DNA from: Selaginella tamariscina
Lineage: Eukaryota; Streptophyta; Lycopodiopsida; Selaginellales; Selaginellaceae
Assembly (NCBI GenBank): GCA_003024785.1
Contig: PUQB01000244.1
Location: 186,001-250,000 of the forward strand
DNA length: 64,000 nt
Direction: 5' to 3'
Below the pieces are notes generated by a model. The model had not been told where the DNA came from and did no database searches. It was given only the letters and a program-made list of their open reading frames with translations. Below are positions 32,961-46,144 of this stretch, in pieces (the stretch's first letter is position 1; each line of letters begins with the position of its first letter). The translations under genes and the position numbers were made by a program.

Positions 32961-35900
32961 TAGCAGTCAGCATACATAATCATGCTCCTACTCATTGTTT
33001 TTATATTTGTAGATAATGTAGATTGCAAGAGAAGAAAGACTAATAGTATAGTCCAATACAATCTTTGAAACAAGGTCTTTATGTTTGAATGTTGACATAG
33101 CTTTAGGGGATGTAGGTTTAGTGAGAAAGGCAAAGATGAATGTGGCACCAGTTTCATCGACATAAGCAAATGGTCAATGACACCTTGTAAGTACTAGCAC
33201 TAACATTTTTATTCTTGTTGTGTTGCCCGATTTAAAAGTGCCATTTGTTGATGTGGTATCAAAAGAGACTGATGACGAATGGCTATGAAATGGGGCCACG
33301 TAGTTAAATTTTAGGATGACCATTGAATAGGATTTTGAATAAATAAGATTTAGTAAAGCCATTTAATAGGGTTTAAGACAATGGTTATGGGATCACTTAG
33401 GATGGCGTTGATAAGATTTATGATGGTCTTGGATGGGCTTCAATAATATTATCATGTAAAATCAGCCCTTTGAGTACACATACATGCCATGGTATGAGTG
33501 AACTCCCTGGGTAATCCTCTTGTATCTCAACAAACACAGTCTCCAGGACTTGTTGTAGCAGCTGAGGCTTAGCCTTTAAGGCTGTATAAAACCATCACAT
33601 AATAAAGGAAAATGAATTTCCTTTCAACCAAAGCTCAAGGGGATCGAGCCTCAAAACCTGTTGGCCTTAGTAATTCCTGAGATTACTACTTTGCAGCCAT
33701 GCGCAGGGTAACTCAAGAGCCTCAAACAATTCAGGCTAACTCAAGAGCCTCAAACAATTCCGGAGGCTCTTTAACTCCAAAGAGGCATGAGAATGTAGGC
33801 AAGCTATGGAACCGGAATATAACTTATTGATGCAGAATAAGGTCTTGGTCATCGGTATGTCTTCCACAACATGGCCGAGTAATTAGTGCCAAGTGATTGT
33901 TAAAAAAGGTTTAAATTTGATGCAAGTGGATGAGTTCACTGGTATTTCATTCAATTTTAACACTTGCAACTGAGTTCCACAACCAAAGGGTTTTGATCTA
34001 GGACAATGAAGATCTGGTGTGCCATCTCCACTGTGCTCTATATGGTTTACGCGGTCTCCACGTGCTGGTACAACGACATAGACAGATTTTTAACCTCTTT
34101 GGGTTTTACTAAAATAGGTTTAGATGGCAATGTTTCAGTCTGGATCTAAACTTGCCATTTTTAGCATGTATGTGGAAGACAATATCGTGGGTAGAAGCTG
34201 CCTAGGAACTCCTTGCCGGGGCTGCCTTCCTTGACGGCTGAGGCACTGGAGAAGCTTGGACCAGACACAGGAAACCTGAAATGGTGGTAAGGGTCTGAAA
34301 TAAAGGTTGAAAGCAAATGTGTAAAGAACAGATATTCTTTTCTTATTGAAAACTAAGGTTGATAAATGAGGGTCAAAAGTATTATAAGTATCAACTTTGT
34401 AAAACGGAACCTCTTCAAAAGTAAATGGTTCACCTGCATGTGTCAACCTTCTTGGACTGACTATTGTTTGCCTCACTAACTTACAAGATAGTAACATAAA
34501 CATAAAACACTAAATCTTATTAAATACATCACATAGTGTAGGAAACGTGGTGGTTACAGAAGGTATGGCAATCATATTACCATTGCCTCTCCCATCCTTG
34601 AAAGGTAGCATACACAACTCTCCTTTCAAACTACTTATAGGTTGCATGTCTTATGAATCCAAAAATGTCATAGTTGGAACAACTACATATGCACCAGTCC
34701 TTGGATCTTTCTCAGTCCCCATCTCTGTTACACTATATTGGTGATAGTCTCCAGAGAAGAACACCTTCATCCCCTCCACTGTTGAGATCATGACCACGTA
34801 ATTAAAAAGTGCCACCCAATCCAGTTCATCTGGAGTGGGATTTAAGACACATACATGGTCCCTGTTTATGGCTGATTTACCTTTTCTTAAGTATATATAT
34901 ATATATATATTTAGACTCCTATATTTTGGAATATCAATGTGTATTAACCTTTTTTTCCATAAACATGCTCATTTATACTAAGATATGTATATACATATAT
35001 ATGGATTTTATATGAGTTTAATCCACAAAGAATGATGTTTGAGTAAGCGACAAACCAACAAATTATATATATGCATGTGCCCTTGTAATGCATTCATACA
35101 AGTATGTAAGTAAAGCTTACTTCAAAGTCATTGGATTTACAAGCATGAGATATAATGTTAGTCCATTGTGGTCGTTGGATCTACAAGCTTTAAACCATTG
35201 GATCAACATTCGTAAATCTAATTTATACACTAAAGAAAGTAAATGCACCAAGAATGTATGCATATGTATAGTGTATATATGTATGCATAAGTATGTATAT
35301 ATATATATATATATATGCATATCTTTGTAAACTTACCTTCTAGGGAATGTTAAAAATACAGCCACATACAAGTTTAAATATCCTTGCATTACATTTTATG
35401 ACTTGTGAGTTAATAAAGACTTGTAGTATGTCTACGTACTACTGTATTACACGTGTATATGTGTATTCAATAATCTAAGATAAACCATGAAATATGCTCT
35501 CTTATGCATATATTCTAATGTACATTATCACTTTCAAACTTATCAAATCTTACAATATTAATTTTTGGTGAAAATTGTGAACTCATAATATTTACCATGG
35601 TTAAAAGTTAATAACACACGTGTCAAGATAGTTATGGAAACTTTTTTTTCCCCAAAGCTAATGTGAATAGTGTGCTGAGTAGGAGGTGTGAAATCTATGT
35701 CGGTGTATATTGCCTCGTCATTGTGTATGAGTTATTTTTTTTCTTCATCCAAGGTACTGTTTTATCCTAACTTTTGGCAATGGCAGAGTGCATTTCTACT
35801 ATGAAAGAAGTGGAGTCTTGGAAATCATTAAATAGTTTTTTAACCTCTGAGTCAGCTCCAAACTCTGTATGCAAGAAGGTGAATAGTTGATTTGAATTAG

Positions 35901-37190
35901 GGGATATTCATTCCTTGAGATGATTGAATCTCAGTGGAAGGAAGCCAGGGTTGTAGTAGGGTTGTACATGGCATTTGTTTGAGGAGCACGGAAGATCCTA
36001 AATAATTGTGTTTCTTTGCCTCTCACTACTGCAGATATTTTTCGACTTCCAGCTCTTTTGTTGCAGGTAGAGGTGGTTTTGCCGCCTGGGGTGTTGTCAT
36101 ATGGCAACATACATAGTGACAGGCTCCTAACCTCATCACAATGTCATGATTCAATCCAATAAGAGAGCAGGCTCTTTCAATGGACGACTTGCACTTAAGG
36201 TTAGTATATTTTTCCCACAGTCTCTCTTAAATACATATGTAAAACTATATATAAAAAACTATACTTAATATATGGAATCCCTATATGCCTAGTTGTAATT
36301 GTCTACACATAACATGTAAAACACATGTTATATGCATTTTATAAATTATGTACATTGAAAAATCCATTAAAATGTATAAAACTTTAACATTGTTCTTATA
36401 GGAGTGCGGTTTCACTATTGCACATGACATAATGAAATTTAATACAAAGATCATTCGGAGACATAATGAAATTTAATACAAAGATCATTCGGAGACATGT
36501 CGCACCTTTCCAATGTACAATATTGTGTATTTTCCAAGTGGCTTTAACCTTCCCAGTGTCAAAATCAGTCGTTGTTAAATGTAGAAACCAGAGAAAGCGG
36601 TTAGTAAGTATTCTCATGTCTTGAATGCAAGATCTTTGCTTCCTTGAGTTTGATAATCATATTGTTTCCACTGAGTGTGACTGGGTGAGCTCGAAGATCA
36701 GTCGAATTATAGGTGGTCGAAGAAATTGGCTTTAGGTATTTTTAATTCTTTAATACGCACACTCACATACATATGCATGTACACATATTTACATGCATAC
36801 ATGATAGATATATTATATCTAATATACACATGTATATGGATATAACCTTTCTCACACGCATGGTCATCTAAGGTACATGTTCAGGAACACACATATAATA
36901 TGGGTATTATATATGTAGAGCTAATGCACATGCAATAGATACACATGTACACATGTATATAGTCTTCTAAAGGCATCTACAGGCACATCTTAACAGGAAT
37001 GAGGAGGGTTTGAAACTATGAATTTGGGAAGTCAGAGGTAGTGTTGCATGTGCCATGCAAGGAGTACACTATTCAGGCATTGGAGTTCCTTAGTATGCTA
37101 TTTAAGGCTTTATAGGTATGTTATATTTTAAGTGTTTATTTTATCCAGACTCACATTGCCTTTTGAATAAGGTGGTTTTCATATAGCTGA
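32961..37190. other. Long AT-rich stretch without a supported gene
   Basis: Scattered short frames (for example minus 34135-34503) have no recognisable motif. Noted repeats are a 21-bp direct repeat CTCAAGAGCCTCAAACAATT(C) near 33713 and 33740, (TA)n at 34891-34910 and 35299-35315, and a perfect 34-bp tandem duplication at 36427-36494. Confidence 0.4.
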
Positions 37191-37995
37191 TGAGGTTTAC
37201 CTCATGAACTCAGAACTTGGAATTGTAGCCTCGGGTATTGTAGTGGAACCAGACAAAGCACTTGCAAAAGTGATGGCTAATTTGAAGGCCAAGAACCAAC
37301 TAATAGTCCCTGTTTCCATTGATTGTATAGAACCCGATTGTGAGGCTGTGGAACTAAATTATAGCCATAGTTCATCCTTGGAGACATTGAAGGATGCAAT
37401 GGAAGAAGGGGCGTCTGTGTTGTGGCTAGTGGATGGTTTGTGTTACAAAAAAGATTTTGTGAAGCCAAAGGTAATAAATAAACAGAAAGGTAACAGCAGC
37501 AAGAAGGAACAAGTACTAAAGAAGATCTCTTTGGAGTTATATAAGGTCAAATATTTATATGCTCTAAATCATCTACCTTTTATAACACTTCTACTGTGTT
37601 AATGCAGTTGCCAAGGGACTGGAAGGATATGCTTAGGAAGCAACCCATTCGGGACATCAAGGAGGTGGCAAGAATTTTGTTAGGTAAGCTCTAGACATCA
37701 CAGATAGCATATCTTATACTTACAGTCAATGCACTCATGCAGCACCCAGTGCATGCTCGTGTCAAATGTGAAAATGCTTGCAGTTGAGCTAGACCAGTTT
37801 AGGCCCAACACCTTTGCAACAGTTCATAATGCGGAGAAAGATGAAGTTATAAGACAGTTTGTAGAGGTTGCTACTGGTTCTAATCTAGTACAAATTCACA
37901 AGTCCAATTGGTCACAGAGAGGAAATTGGGTCACTGGCATAAATGCACAAAGGAAGGCATGGAAGAGGAGAGTCGCAACACCTTCTATGACATAG
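37186..37995 (+). pseudogene. Transposon-related protein fragment (DUF8039-like module)
   Basis: An acceptor-like TTTTCATATAG precedes ADEVYLMNSELGIVASGIVV, then VPVSIDCIEPDCEAVEL and GASVLWLVDGL. This has the same layout as the N-terminal module of the transposase-like gene at 9158 (GDKVCLLRNNEIVGTGTVEV ... VLWNLDEV), a module often seen next to plant transposases. A Lys-rich stretch follows. After a likely intron at about 37543-37607 comes LPRDWKDMLRKQPIRDIKEV. Then the frame is lost and another frame continues to 37995. I see no catalytic domain, so it is probably a fragment of a transposon gene. Confidence 0.4.
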
Positions 37996-39290
37996 ATTGA
38001 ATTTGTTGTATGAAGTTTTTTAGTTGAGTATAGTGATGTAGTAGTAGTTTGTTTTTATGTTGTTATATTAGCATATCATAATGAAAATTATTGTAGAAAA
38101 AGGTTCTATATATGTGCTGTGTGTAAAAATTGCGGAGTGAAAAATGAACATCACTTTTCCCTAAAGTCATTCACAAATGGATATTCATTTCCTAACACTA
38201 AGATTCATCAAAATGAAGGTGCATAACAAATATCCTTTTTCCTTACAAGACTATCTAGCACAAGTGAATATTTGCAAGGACCGGATTGGAACACTTACGC
38301 GAGTGTTCACTTCGGACCCTTACTTTAACCATGAAATTAGGGTCTGAAGTGAATATCTACCACATTTTCGGGTTTCCTGTGAGAGAAGATGGACAAGATA
38401 ACAAGGTGAGCTTCAGACGTGGGCGATACCTGAAATAAGAGACCTCCCAAGCCCGTGTACCACGAGAATGACCATGGGAGGAAGAAGACGGACGTGACCC
38501 AGAAATGTGTCTGGGTATAAACAAGTATATTATGCGTGTACTAAGTCAGCTTGCTCTAGTTGAGTTTGAGAAGCAGTTTCAATACTAGTTTGAGATATCT
38601 GTCGTGGGAGACATCTCCTACTGTATTAGCATATAGGTGATCCATGACTAAGCAGCAAGAATGACTCAACTCTCTCAAACCCATTATATTACTGAGGTAC
38701 TTTCCTAGTTCAATATGGGAGCTTGCAAACATGTATCAATGCCAATGCAAGTGGGAGTTGTTCTCTTAGCTGAGTAGAGTTCTTCAACAGATGAGGAGTG
38801 GTAAACATTTCAGATCAACAAGTTATGGGATGTTTGATATACCTTGATGTGTGCACCAGGGTTGCCGCGAACGGTTCTTTGCAAAAGCATTCTCTTTTGA
38901 GAACTCGTCCTCTAACGTCTCAAAATTGTGCGAACCGTTTCATGTTTCAATTTAATTTTAAATTAAAAGAAATTTTTTAGATAATTTTATTCACTCACCA
39001 CCGTAGACTCTATGTGTGAGCTCCTCAAATCATAGATGCAGATTTAAGGTATTTTTTTTATAAAAACCCTAATTCTAACAAAAACGCGTTCCCAAGCGTT
39101 TGCAAATTCATGTAAACTCATTTGTTGGTAACTATGGTATGCACAAAGCCCCATTTATCCTCTGCAGTGGGAGTCACATGGCAAGCTCATTGGATGGTTA
39201 CGAAAAGGATCTTGAGGACATTTGATGATTTGATCACACATTGGTGTATTGTGGCAGCAACATACATGCATGAGAAGTGAAGCTTTTAGG
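37996..39290. other. Non-coding stretch upstream of copia fragment
   Basis: No gene motif is seen. Part may be decayed Ty1/copia sequence belonging to the fragment that follows. Confidence 0.35.
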
Positions 39291-39299
39291 GTAGTATTA

Positions 39300-39810
39300 T
39301 GATGCAGACTGGGCTATTTACAAAGATTCCAAAATGTCAACTTCATGATGCCTATTCTTCTTGAATGATCGTGGGATTTCACGGTGGAATAAAAAGCAAT
39401 CAATTGTAACATTGAGTAATACCAAGGCTGAATTTGTAGCTGCTATTGTTATAGTACATGAATTTCTTTGGCTGCAGGATTTACTGAATGAGCTAAAGAT
39501 TCATGTAGAGAAACCCACAGACACTGGTGCAGTCTCTCTACCTCAGATTCTATACAAGGACAAACATTTAGGTGTGAAGACAAACTTTATTCACAATCAG
39601 GTGGAAAACGGAAAGATTCTGCTAATACATATCTTCACTGAAGAAACGAGGGCAAACATTCTCAGGAAGGCACCAACAAGGGACAAGTTTCATACAATAT
39701 GTCTTATGTGAACCTGCAGGCACCTGGATGAGCTGGAGCAAGTGGGAGTGTTGGAATATGCTCAGCCATCCACGTTTTGTATGGTTTATTATTCACTCTA
39801 ATGCTTAGCT
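39300..39810 (+). mobile_element. Ty1/copia retrotransposon 3' fragment with start of 3' LTR
   Basis: The frame 39361-39711 has ISRWNKKQSIVTLSNTKAEF, then EFLWLQDLL, HLGVKTNFIHNQVENGKI and a closing KAPTRDKFH. This is the RNase H C-terminus of Ty1/copia polyproteins. Twenty-odd bases after the stop, GCAAGTGGGAG looks like a polypurine tract, and TGTTGGAATATGC (39749) looks like an LTR start. The LTR is cut short within about 60 bp by the adjoining LRR-like locus. Upstream polyprotein domains are missing. Confidence 0.75.
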
Positions 39811-39861
39811 TTTATCTAAAATTTAAAATTTTACAAATTTTACAAATATTACAAACATTTT

Positions 39862-42097
39862 TAAATATTATTACATTATGACCACCACTGAAGCCATGCT
39901 GTTGACCTCTCAGGTATCTCACTGGCAGATGGCTGGTCCCTGTTGGTGATGGACTGCACAAGCTGATCCTGGTTGCTATTTGATGAACCTTTTCTTCTTG
40001 TTCACAAAGGTCATGGAATTCTTCAAATTCCTTAGGAGGAACTATGTAACCCCGTTTGAGAATGCCATCCATAAATTCACTTTCCATTTTCTTCCAAATC
40101 ATCTTATGTCCATTCTCGTACATATTCCAGTTGATTTTGTGCTTAATCTCCAAGAAGTATTTGGTCGTCCTTGTGAAGGGTTGGAGGCGTCCTTCATCAT
40201 CAAAGAAGATGGCATCCCTTCCAACTGTCAGCTTGTAAGGATGGAGAGTTTCTTCATGGTGGTTTAAAATATTGTAGTCAGCTTCACATTGCAGGGACAC
40301 TTCATCAGCTTCTGATACATACTTATCAAGCATGTTTTTGTCTAGTTGGGTGACTTCCAATTTTGGGTTGTGAGCCATGAATCCAAACTGTTCCACGGCA
40401 CGGTCATTTAAACTCTTGATAGTGAGCTGTGAGTCTTCTAGATGCAAGACATCACGTGAGATTTGTTCTTCAGTAGAGCTCCCTGTCAATGTATTACGCT
40501 TGTATCCACCCTTCCTTTTTGCATCTAGTATGTGCAAATTTTTTCCTACCTTACCTCCAACGTTGAATTCATTTCCCATCTCGCATCTGTTTGAAACTTC
40601 TCCATCTTGTTGATATTCTGTACATTCTTCAGTTTTGGCTTACCCGTTATGAATGAGCTGCCATCATTGTCTTTTGGTTTGAACTTGACAAAAAACTTGT
40701 ATGGATAGGGCCTGTTTCCTTTCCGCTTGCTATTTGATAACTCACATGCACCTGCACATTTAGAGTCGGACAGTCTGTCTTGTAATGTTTGAACGTGAGT
40801 AACATGCGTGGGAAGACTGCTTGCGTTGGCTTGCCTTTGATCAAACGTCCTTTGTTGTCTGTTCCCTCAAAGTGCACTTCCACGGTGAACTCTTTCAAGC
40901 TCTGTTTTGTACGTTCCTCTGCAATGTGTTTCCTGTTATTTCTGTCGTTTTTGTCATCTTCGTCATCTCATCATCCTCATCGTCCTCATCGTCACTCTGT
41001 TCTATGCCTTTCCCCTTGTTATTTTGCTTCTTCTGTTCCTGATTTTGTTGAGCATCTTGTCCATCTCCACTGCCACTCTGGTCAGAAGTTGTTTTACCTG
41101 AGTCTCCACTAGTGCCTCCTTGACAACAATTTGCCACGAGCTTATCAAATTCTATTTCATAATCCATTGCTAAAAATTCCTTGCTCCACTCTTCATCACT
41201 GAGAACGTGAATCTCTGCATAAAAGGTGATTAGTTAATCACGCACACATACAACTAAGTTTTAATACCTGTTCTACCATCTGGAAACATGTGAATGCGTG
41301 CCCTTTGACATCCAACATTAAAAATTTCACACTGTTGCAGTGTGTTGGAGAACATTAAAGCCAGCTTTCCATGTTTAAACTTGTACTTGATGAGGCTCTT
41401 TTGGACGGCAATGTTGCGTTGTTGTAGGCCCAACCACTTCGTCTTGAGTTCATTTGAAGCCCAAGGCATATCCAGCTCCAAAATCTTGTAGTTTGTAATT
41501 AACTTGTTGAGGATTGTCTCTTGAAAGCTGGCACGAAGAAGTCCTCTCAAACCAAAACCCTTAAGCTTGCAGTCCGGATTAGTTAGAAACTCTTCAATCC
41601 GAGTTATAACTTCGTAATGAAAATATTCAGCTTGTAAGACAAAGTGGGTTAGGCAAGGTGCTGTCTGTACAGCCTTTAGTATGACTTGAATATCCTCAGT
41701 GTATTTGAACAGCTCTAGAGAAAGGAAAGACAGTTTAGATCTGCTAATAGCACTGGCTATCTCCTGCAAATCATGTTTGGTGGTTGTCAATCCTCATTTC
41801 TAGTCCGTCGAGGGTACATTTGGGGTTGGTCAAGAACTCAATTGGAGTGTTATAATACACACAAAGTCCCAGCTTGCGTAGGCTTCTACCTTGTGAACCA
41901 CATCACTGATCCACTCTGCATCTCTAGTTTCTATATAGAGATCCCAAATCCTGCAAGTTGGATCAGATAGTAATTGATCAATCCCGTGAAAACTACCACG
42001 AATCATAAGGCGTTCAATGTGTTTTGTGATGATGGCCAACTTAGATAGATCCAGATCAGGTTCGGTCCTCAGTACGAGGGTCTTCAACTTGATTGGG
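39862..42097 (-). pseudogene. LRR-like protein gene, 3' half, frameshifted
   Basis: The downstream part of a gene whose 5' part lies at 46145-46865. Recurring blocks (LLSDPTCRIWDLYIE, FLTNPDCKLKGFGLRGL) suggest leucine-rich-repeat-like units. A good intron joint at about 41218-41266 gives FPDGRTEIHVLSDEEWSKEF. An acidic, low-complexity tail (SDDEDDEDDE) follows, then a C-terminal region at 40579-39862 (LHPYKLTVGRDAIFFDDEGR, ENGHKMIWKKMESEF) that I do not recognise. Frame changes occur in the GAT/GAC repeat near 40970 and again near 40730. The gene is broken, and no specific function can be assigned. Confidence 0.5.
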
Positions 42098-42102
42098 TTT
42101 GT
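42098..42102. repeat. Target-site duplication TTTGT (left)
   Basis: TTTGT immediately outside the left LTR is repeated at 46140-46144 outside the right LTR. This is the 5-bp duplication expected for LTR retrotransposon integration. Confidence 0.85.
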
Positions 42103-42303
42103 TGTTATGCACCACTACATACAAACTAGAGACCCTCACAACACAAACCCGACCTCCCCGAGCTGTCTCTAGTCTCTACTCCCAAAACGCTTCCAATCTT
42201 AGGGTGCCCTTAATTCTCTTAGATCCAGGTATAGCTCTTTAGGAATATTCTAACTTATACCTTTTTGGGGAATATTCTTTGATTCGTTATACGGGTCGTA
42301 ACA
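42103..42303 (-). repeat. 3' LTR of Ty3/gypsy element
   Basis: A 201-bp repeat with ends TGTTATGCACC...GGGTCGTAACA, matched by 45929-46139. The adjacent ATCCTCCCCCATT (42304-42316) is, on the minus strand, a polypurine tract AATGGGGGAGGAT. That places this as the 3' LTR of an element read right to left. Confidence 0.9.
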
Positions 42304-44689
42304 ATCCTCCCCCATTAGCAAGTCCTTGTCCTCAAGGGCAGTATAACTTACTTAACTGGTCCTGTATCATTAGCCTCATACATCCACAAAGAATCTACTT
42401 GGGACTTGTTCTTTGTGAGTACTCTCTTTAACTGGCTAACATGAAACACTGGGTGCACCCTCACTCCTTCTGGTAGCCATAGTCAATATGCCACCTTATC
42501 GATACGCTCCAGAATCTCATAAGGACCTGAGTACCTGGGAGACAACTTATCATTGTGTCCCTTTCGTAAGGCCACAACAGTGTTCTGCCTTACATGTGTG
42601 ACAAATACACTCGGAGATATACATAGTCTCCCACCTGGAACTCTTAGAAGCTTTTGTGCTCATTAGCAAACTTAATAGTTCGGCTGCTTGTAAGTTCTTC
42701 TTGCACAAACTCTGAATGTTTTTAAGCTCAACACTCAGATCTTTAGCTTCCTCGTCCATGTTACCTTGAGCTTTCTTACTTGCTAAACCCAGCTCAAAAG
42801 CTGTCTTGGAATGCTGTCCAAACATAGCATAATATGGACTCATTCCAATGCCACTGTGTCCTTGGCAAATGGGTGACAAAGTCCATAAAGATACTACTTC
42901 ATCACCTGTCTGGAATAGGCAATGGTACTAATAGCCCACTTGGTTTTTCCTTGGGCACCTTTACTTGCTGACACTTGTCACAAGTCCTGCAGTACTCTAT
43001 GATATTAGCTTTCATATTCCTCTAATAGAACCTTTCTTGATCAATTCATATGTTTTCCTCCCCCCAAAATGACTAGCCTCCGGGTGATCATGATGGAAAT
43101 ATAGTACCTGGTTGATCAAATGATCTATATGAGGAAGATACACACGGCCATTGTAGTACAAAACTCCATCCTAAAATGAGAATGGTGGCTCTAGCTGTCC
43201 TCTGAGCTCCTGCACCTCAACGTCTTGTGCTTGAGCATGTTGAACTACCTAGCTAAACTCACTGACCGTCCTTATTAATGCATTACATAAGCGTGTTTGG
43301 AATTCTCTAACCACTGTGGCTCTTCTAACGCGTGACAAAGCATCTACCACCACGTTAGTCTTTCCCATGCAATGCTCAATAGGAAATTTGCCAAACTCCA
43401 TGAGCTTAACCTTCCAGCGAGCTTGCTGAGAGTTTAACTCTTTCTGTTTGAACATATACACCAAAGTCTTGTGATCTGTAAACACTTTGAAACTTGCACC
43501 ATAAAGATAGTGCCTCTAAACTCATAATGCATTAACAATAGCCAGTAGTTCTTGCTCATACGTTGAGTATTGTTGCTCTGTAAGATTCAAGTACGACTCT
43601 TAAGCAATAGGCATTCCCTCTTGCATAAGTACAACTCTAATGGCCACTCCACTTGCATCACACGATACCTCATAAGGCTTAGGGATAAAACTGGTGCACG
43701 TACCAAAGCTTGTTTCAAAACTTGGAACTGCTCTTCTTTGAAGCACTTCATGCAAAGGAAACGTTCTTCCTCAGCAACTTAGTTAACAGAGAAGCTTTCT
43801 TGGCATAATCCTTGACATACCACCGATAATAACTAGCCATGCCCAAGAAACTTCGTAACTCTTCTGCATTGCTAGGAACTAGCTATTGCTCCACCACTGC
43901 CACCTTCTGTGGATCAGTCTTCACTCCACTTGGCGTCACAATGTGACCCAAATACTCCACTTTGCACTGAGCAAATGCACATTTGCTCTTCTTTGCATAG
44001 AGCTTATTCTCCCTCAACAACTGAAGAACTCTTTGCAAATGCTGCACATGCTCCTTCATATTCTTATTGTAAATAAGAATATCGTTGAGGAAGATCTCCA
44101 CAAAGTCGTGTAAGTAGTCACCAAACACCTCAGTCATCAACCGAGTGAATGTGACTAGGGCATTTGTTAAGCCGAATGGCATAATAGTGAACTCAAAATG
44201 CCCAACTATCTTGGTGAACATTCTGGCTCCACCGAGATGATCCATGATAGTATCCACACATGGCATGGGCATCTTGTCCTTCACTGTTTGTTTGTTGAGA
44301 GCTATGTAGTTTATGCACATCCTCATGGTGCCATTTTTCTTCCTGACAAGCAATACTGGTGCACCAAATGGAGACTTGCTCAATTGTATGAAGCCATATT
44401 CCAATAGCTCCATCACTTGTCTCTTAACCTCTTGCTCCTTAGCATGGCTTAGTTAGAATGGCTTTCATACCCTATTTTAGCTCCACACCTCTTGCATGTG
44501 GTAGCCATGAGGTAACTCAAGAGGGAAGACGTCAGCAAACTCCTTGCACAACAGCTTTGCTCAAGGTGACAATAAAGAACTTGTTTGGAGACTCAAGCTT
44601 TGTTCCAAACCAAGTGTCTTTCACTTCACTATACTCAAGCTTCATGTGCTTGGTGCTCCACTAGATCTTAGGATCCACACGCACTAGCT

Positions 44690-45580
44690 TCACAAGAAAG
44701 AACGTCTCCACCAGCTGGGTTTTGCCAACCTTTAGCTGTAACTCCTCCACACAAGCAATTTAGCTCTATGTGACAACTAAGCCCTCAATCTCATATTGAG
44801 GCACAGTCTTCATTCAGCTCCACCAGCTAGGTTTTGCCAACCTACAGCTGTAACTCCTCCACATAAGCACTGTAGTTCTGTGTGATAGTTGAGCCCTCAA
44901 TCTTGTATTGAGGCACAGTCTTCGTACAGCTCCACCAGCTGGGTTTTACCAACCTACAGCTGTAACTTCTCCACACAAGCACTATAGCTCTGTGAGCCCT
45001 CAATCTCGTATTAAGGCACAATCTTCGTACAACCCCATCAGCTGGGTTTTGCCAACCTACAGCTGTAACTCCTCTACACAAGCACTGTAGCTTTGTGTGA
45101 TAGTTGAGCCCTCAATCTCGTATTGAGGCACAGTCTTCGTGCAGCTCCACCAGCTGGGTTTTGCCAACTTACAGCTGTAACTCCTCCACACAAGCACTGT
45201 AGCTCTGTGTGATAGTTGAGCCCTCAATCTCGTATTGAGGCTCTTCGTGCAGCTCCACCAGCTGGGTTTTGCCAACCTCCAGCTGTAACTCCTCCACACA
45301 ATCACTGTAGCTCTGTGTGATAGTTGAGCCCTCAATCTCATATTGAGGCTCTTCGTGCAGCTACCAGCTGGGTTTTACCAACCTCCAATTGTAACTCCTC
45401 CACACAAGCAATGTAGCTCTGTGTGATAGATGAGCCCTCAATCTCGTATTGAGGCTCTTCGTGCAGCTCCACCAGCTGGGTTTTGCCAACCTCCAGTTGT
45501 AACTCCTCTACACAAGCACTGTAGCTTTGTGTGATAGTTGAGCCTTCAAATTCGTATTGAGGCACAGTCTTCGTACTTTG
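44690..45580 (-). repeat. Tandem 36-residue repeat inside the retrotransposon
   Basis: About eight copies, period roughly 102-113 bp, of a unit containing CACCAGCTGGGTTTTGCCAA and TGAGCCCTCAATCTCGTATT. The best copies are 108 bp and stay in frame on the minus strand, encoding SACVEELQLEVGKTQLVELH plus EEPQYEIEGSTITQ. It lies between the zinc knuckle and RT, where the protease should be, so it appears to be an internal expansion of the polyprotein. Confidence 0.85.
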
Positions 45581-45928
45581 TTAACACAAAGTTATTGCTA
45601 TTCATGCTATCCACAAGGACTCGCACTGGATGCTCACCAAGTTGTCCCTCCACCACAATAGCACGTGTGTGTGGCTCTTCCCGTGCCATGTAGTTTACCT
45701 ATTGAGCAAGAACAAATAAAAATTTACCTTGTGATTTAGAGAAGTCTTATTTGTGTTCCTCTCCATGCTCCATCTCCTAAAGCTTCTTAGGTGTCTACTT
45801 GTCCTTGTTACAATTGAAACTTTTGCCCTTGGGCTTGCTTCTCCTTGGACAATTTACCTTTTAGTGTCCAACGTCTCCACACAGGTGGTATTATCCCTTC
45901 TTATCTCAAACCTTGCTTCGATACCAAT

Positions 45929-46139
45929 TGTTAGGCACCACTACGTACAAATTAGAGACCCTCACAAAACCACCCGACCTTCCCCGAGCTGTCTTTAGTC
46001 TTTACACATTGCTCTTCCAAAAAGGCTTTCAATCTTAAGGTGCCCTTAATTCTCTTAAATTTAGGTATAGCTCTTTAAGAATATTCTAACTTATACATCT
46101 CTGAAAAATATTCTTTAATTCGTTATACGGGTCGTAGCA
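45929..46139 (-). repeat. 5' LTR of Ty3/gypsy element
   Basis: A 211-bp repeat, TGTTAGGCACC...GGGTCGTAGCA, closely similar to 42103-42303 but with several indels and substitutions, so the insertion is not recent. The primer-binding site adjoins it at 45915-45928. Confidence 0.9.
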
Positions 46140-46144
46140 TTTGT

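Larger units (their letters stand above)
42103..46139 (-). mobile_element. Complete 4.04-kb Ty3/gypsy-type LTR retrotransposon
   Basis: LTRs of 201 and 211 bp, a TTTGT target duplication, a primer-binding site just inside the right LTR (ATTGGTATCGAAGC on the minus strand, initiator-Met-tRNA type) and a polypurine tract inside the left one. The internal region, read on the minus strand, has a zinc-knuckle-like CGDVGH...C near 45855, a tandem-repeat region, RT (44416-43883: FGAPVLLVRKKNGTMRMCIN, FTIMPFGLTNA, FLNDILIYNK) and RNase H (43485-43249: FTDHKTLVYMFKQKELNSQQ). No complete integrase is visible, and stops break the frame. It is structurally complete but coding-defective and interrupts the LRR-like gene. 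Confidence 0.9.

Noticed and set aside
34135..34503. Minus-strand 122-codon frame
   Set aside because: No recognisable domain, typical chance frame in AT-rich DNA.
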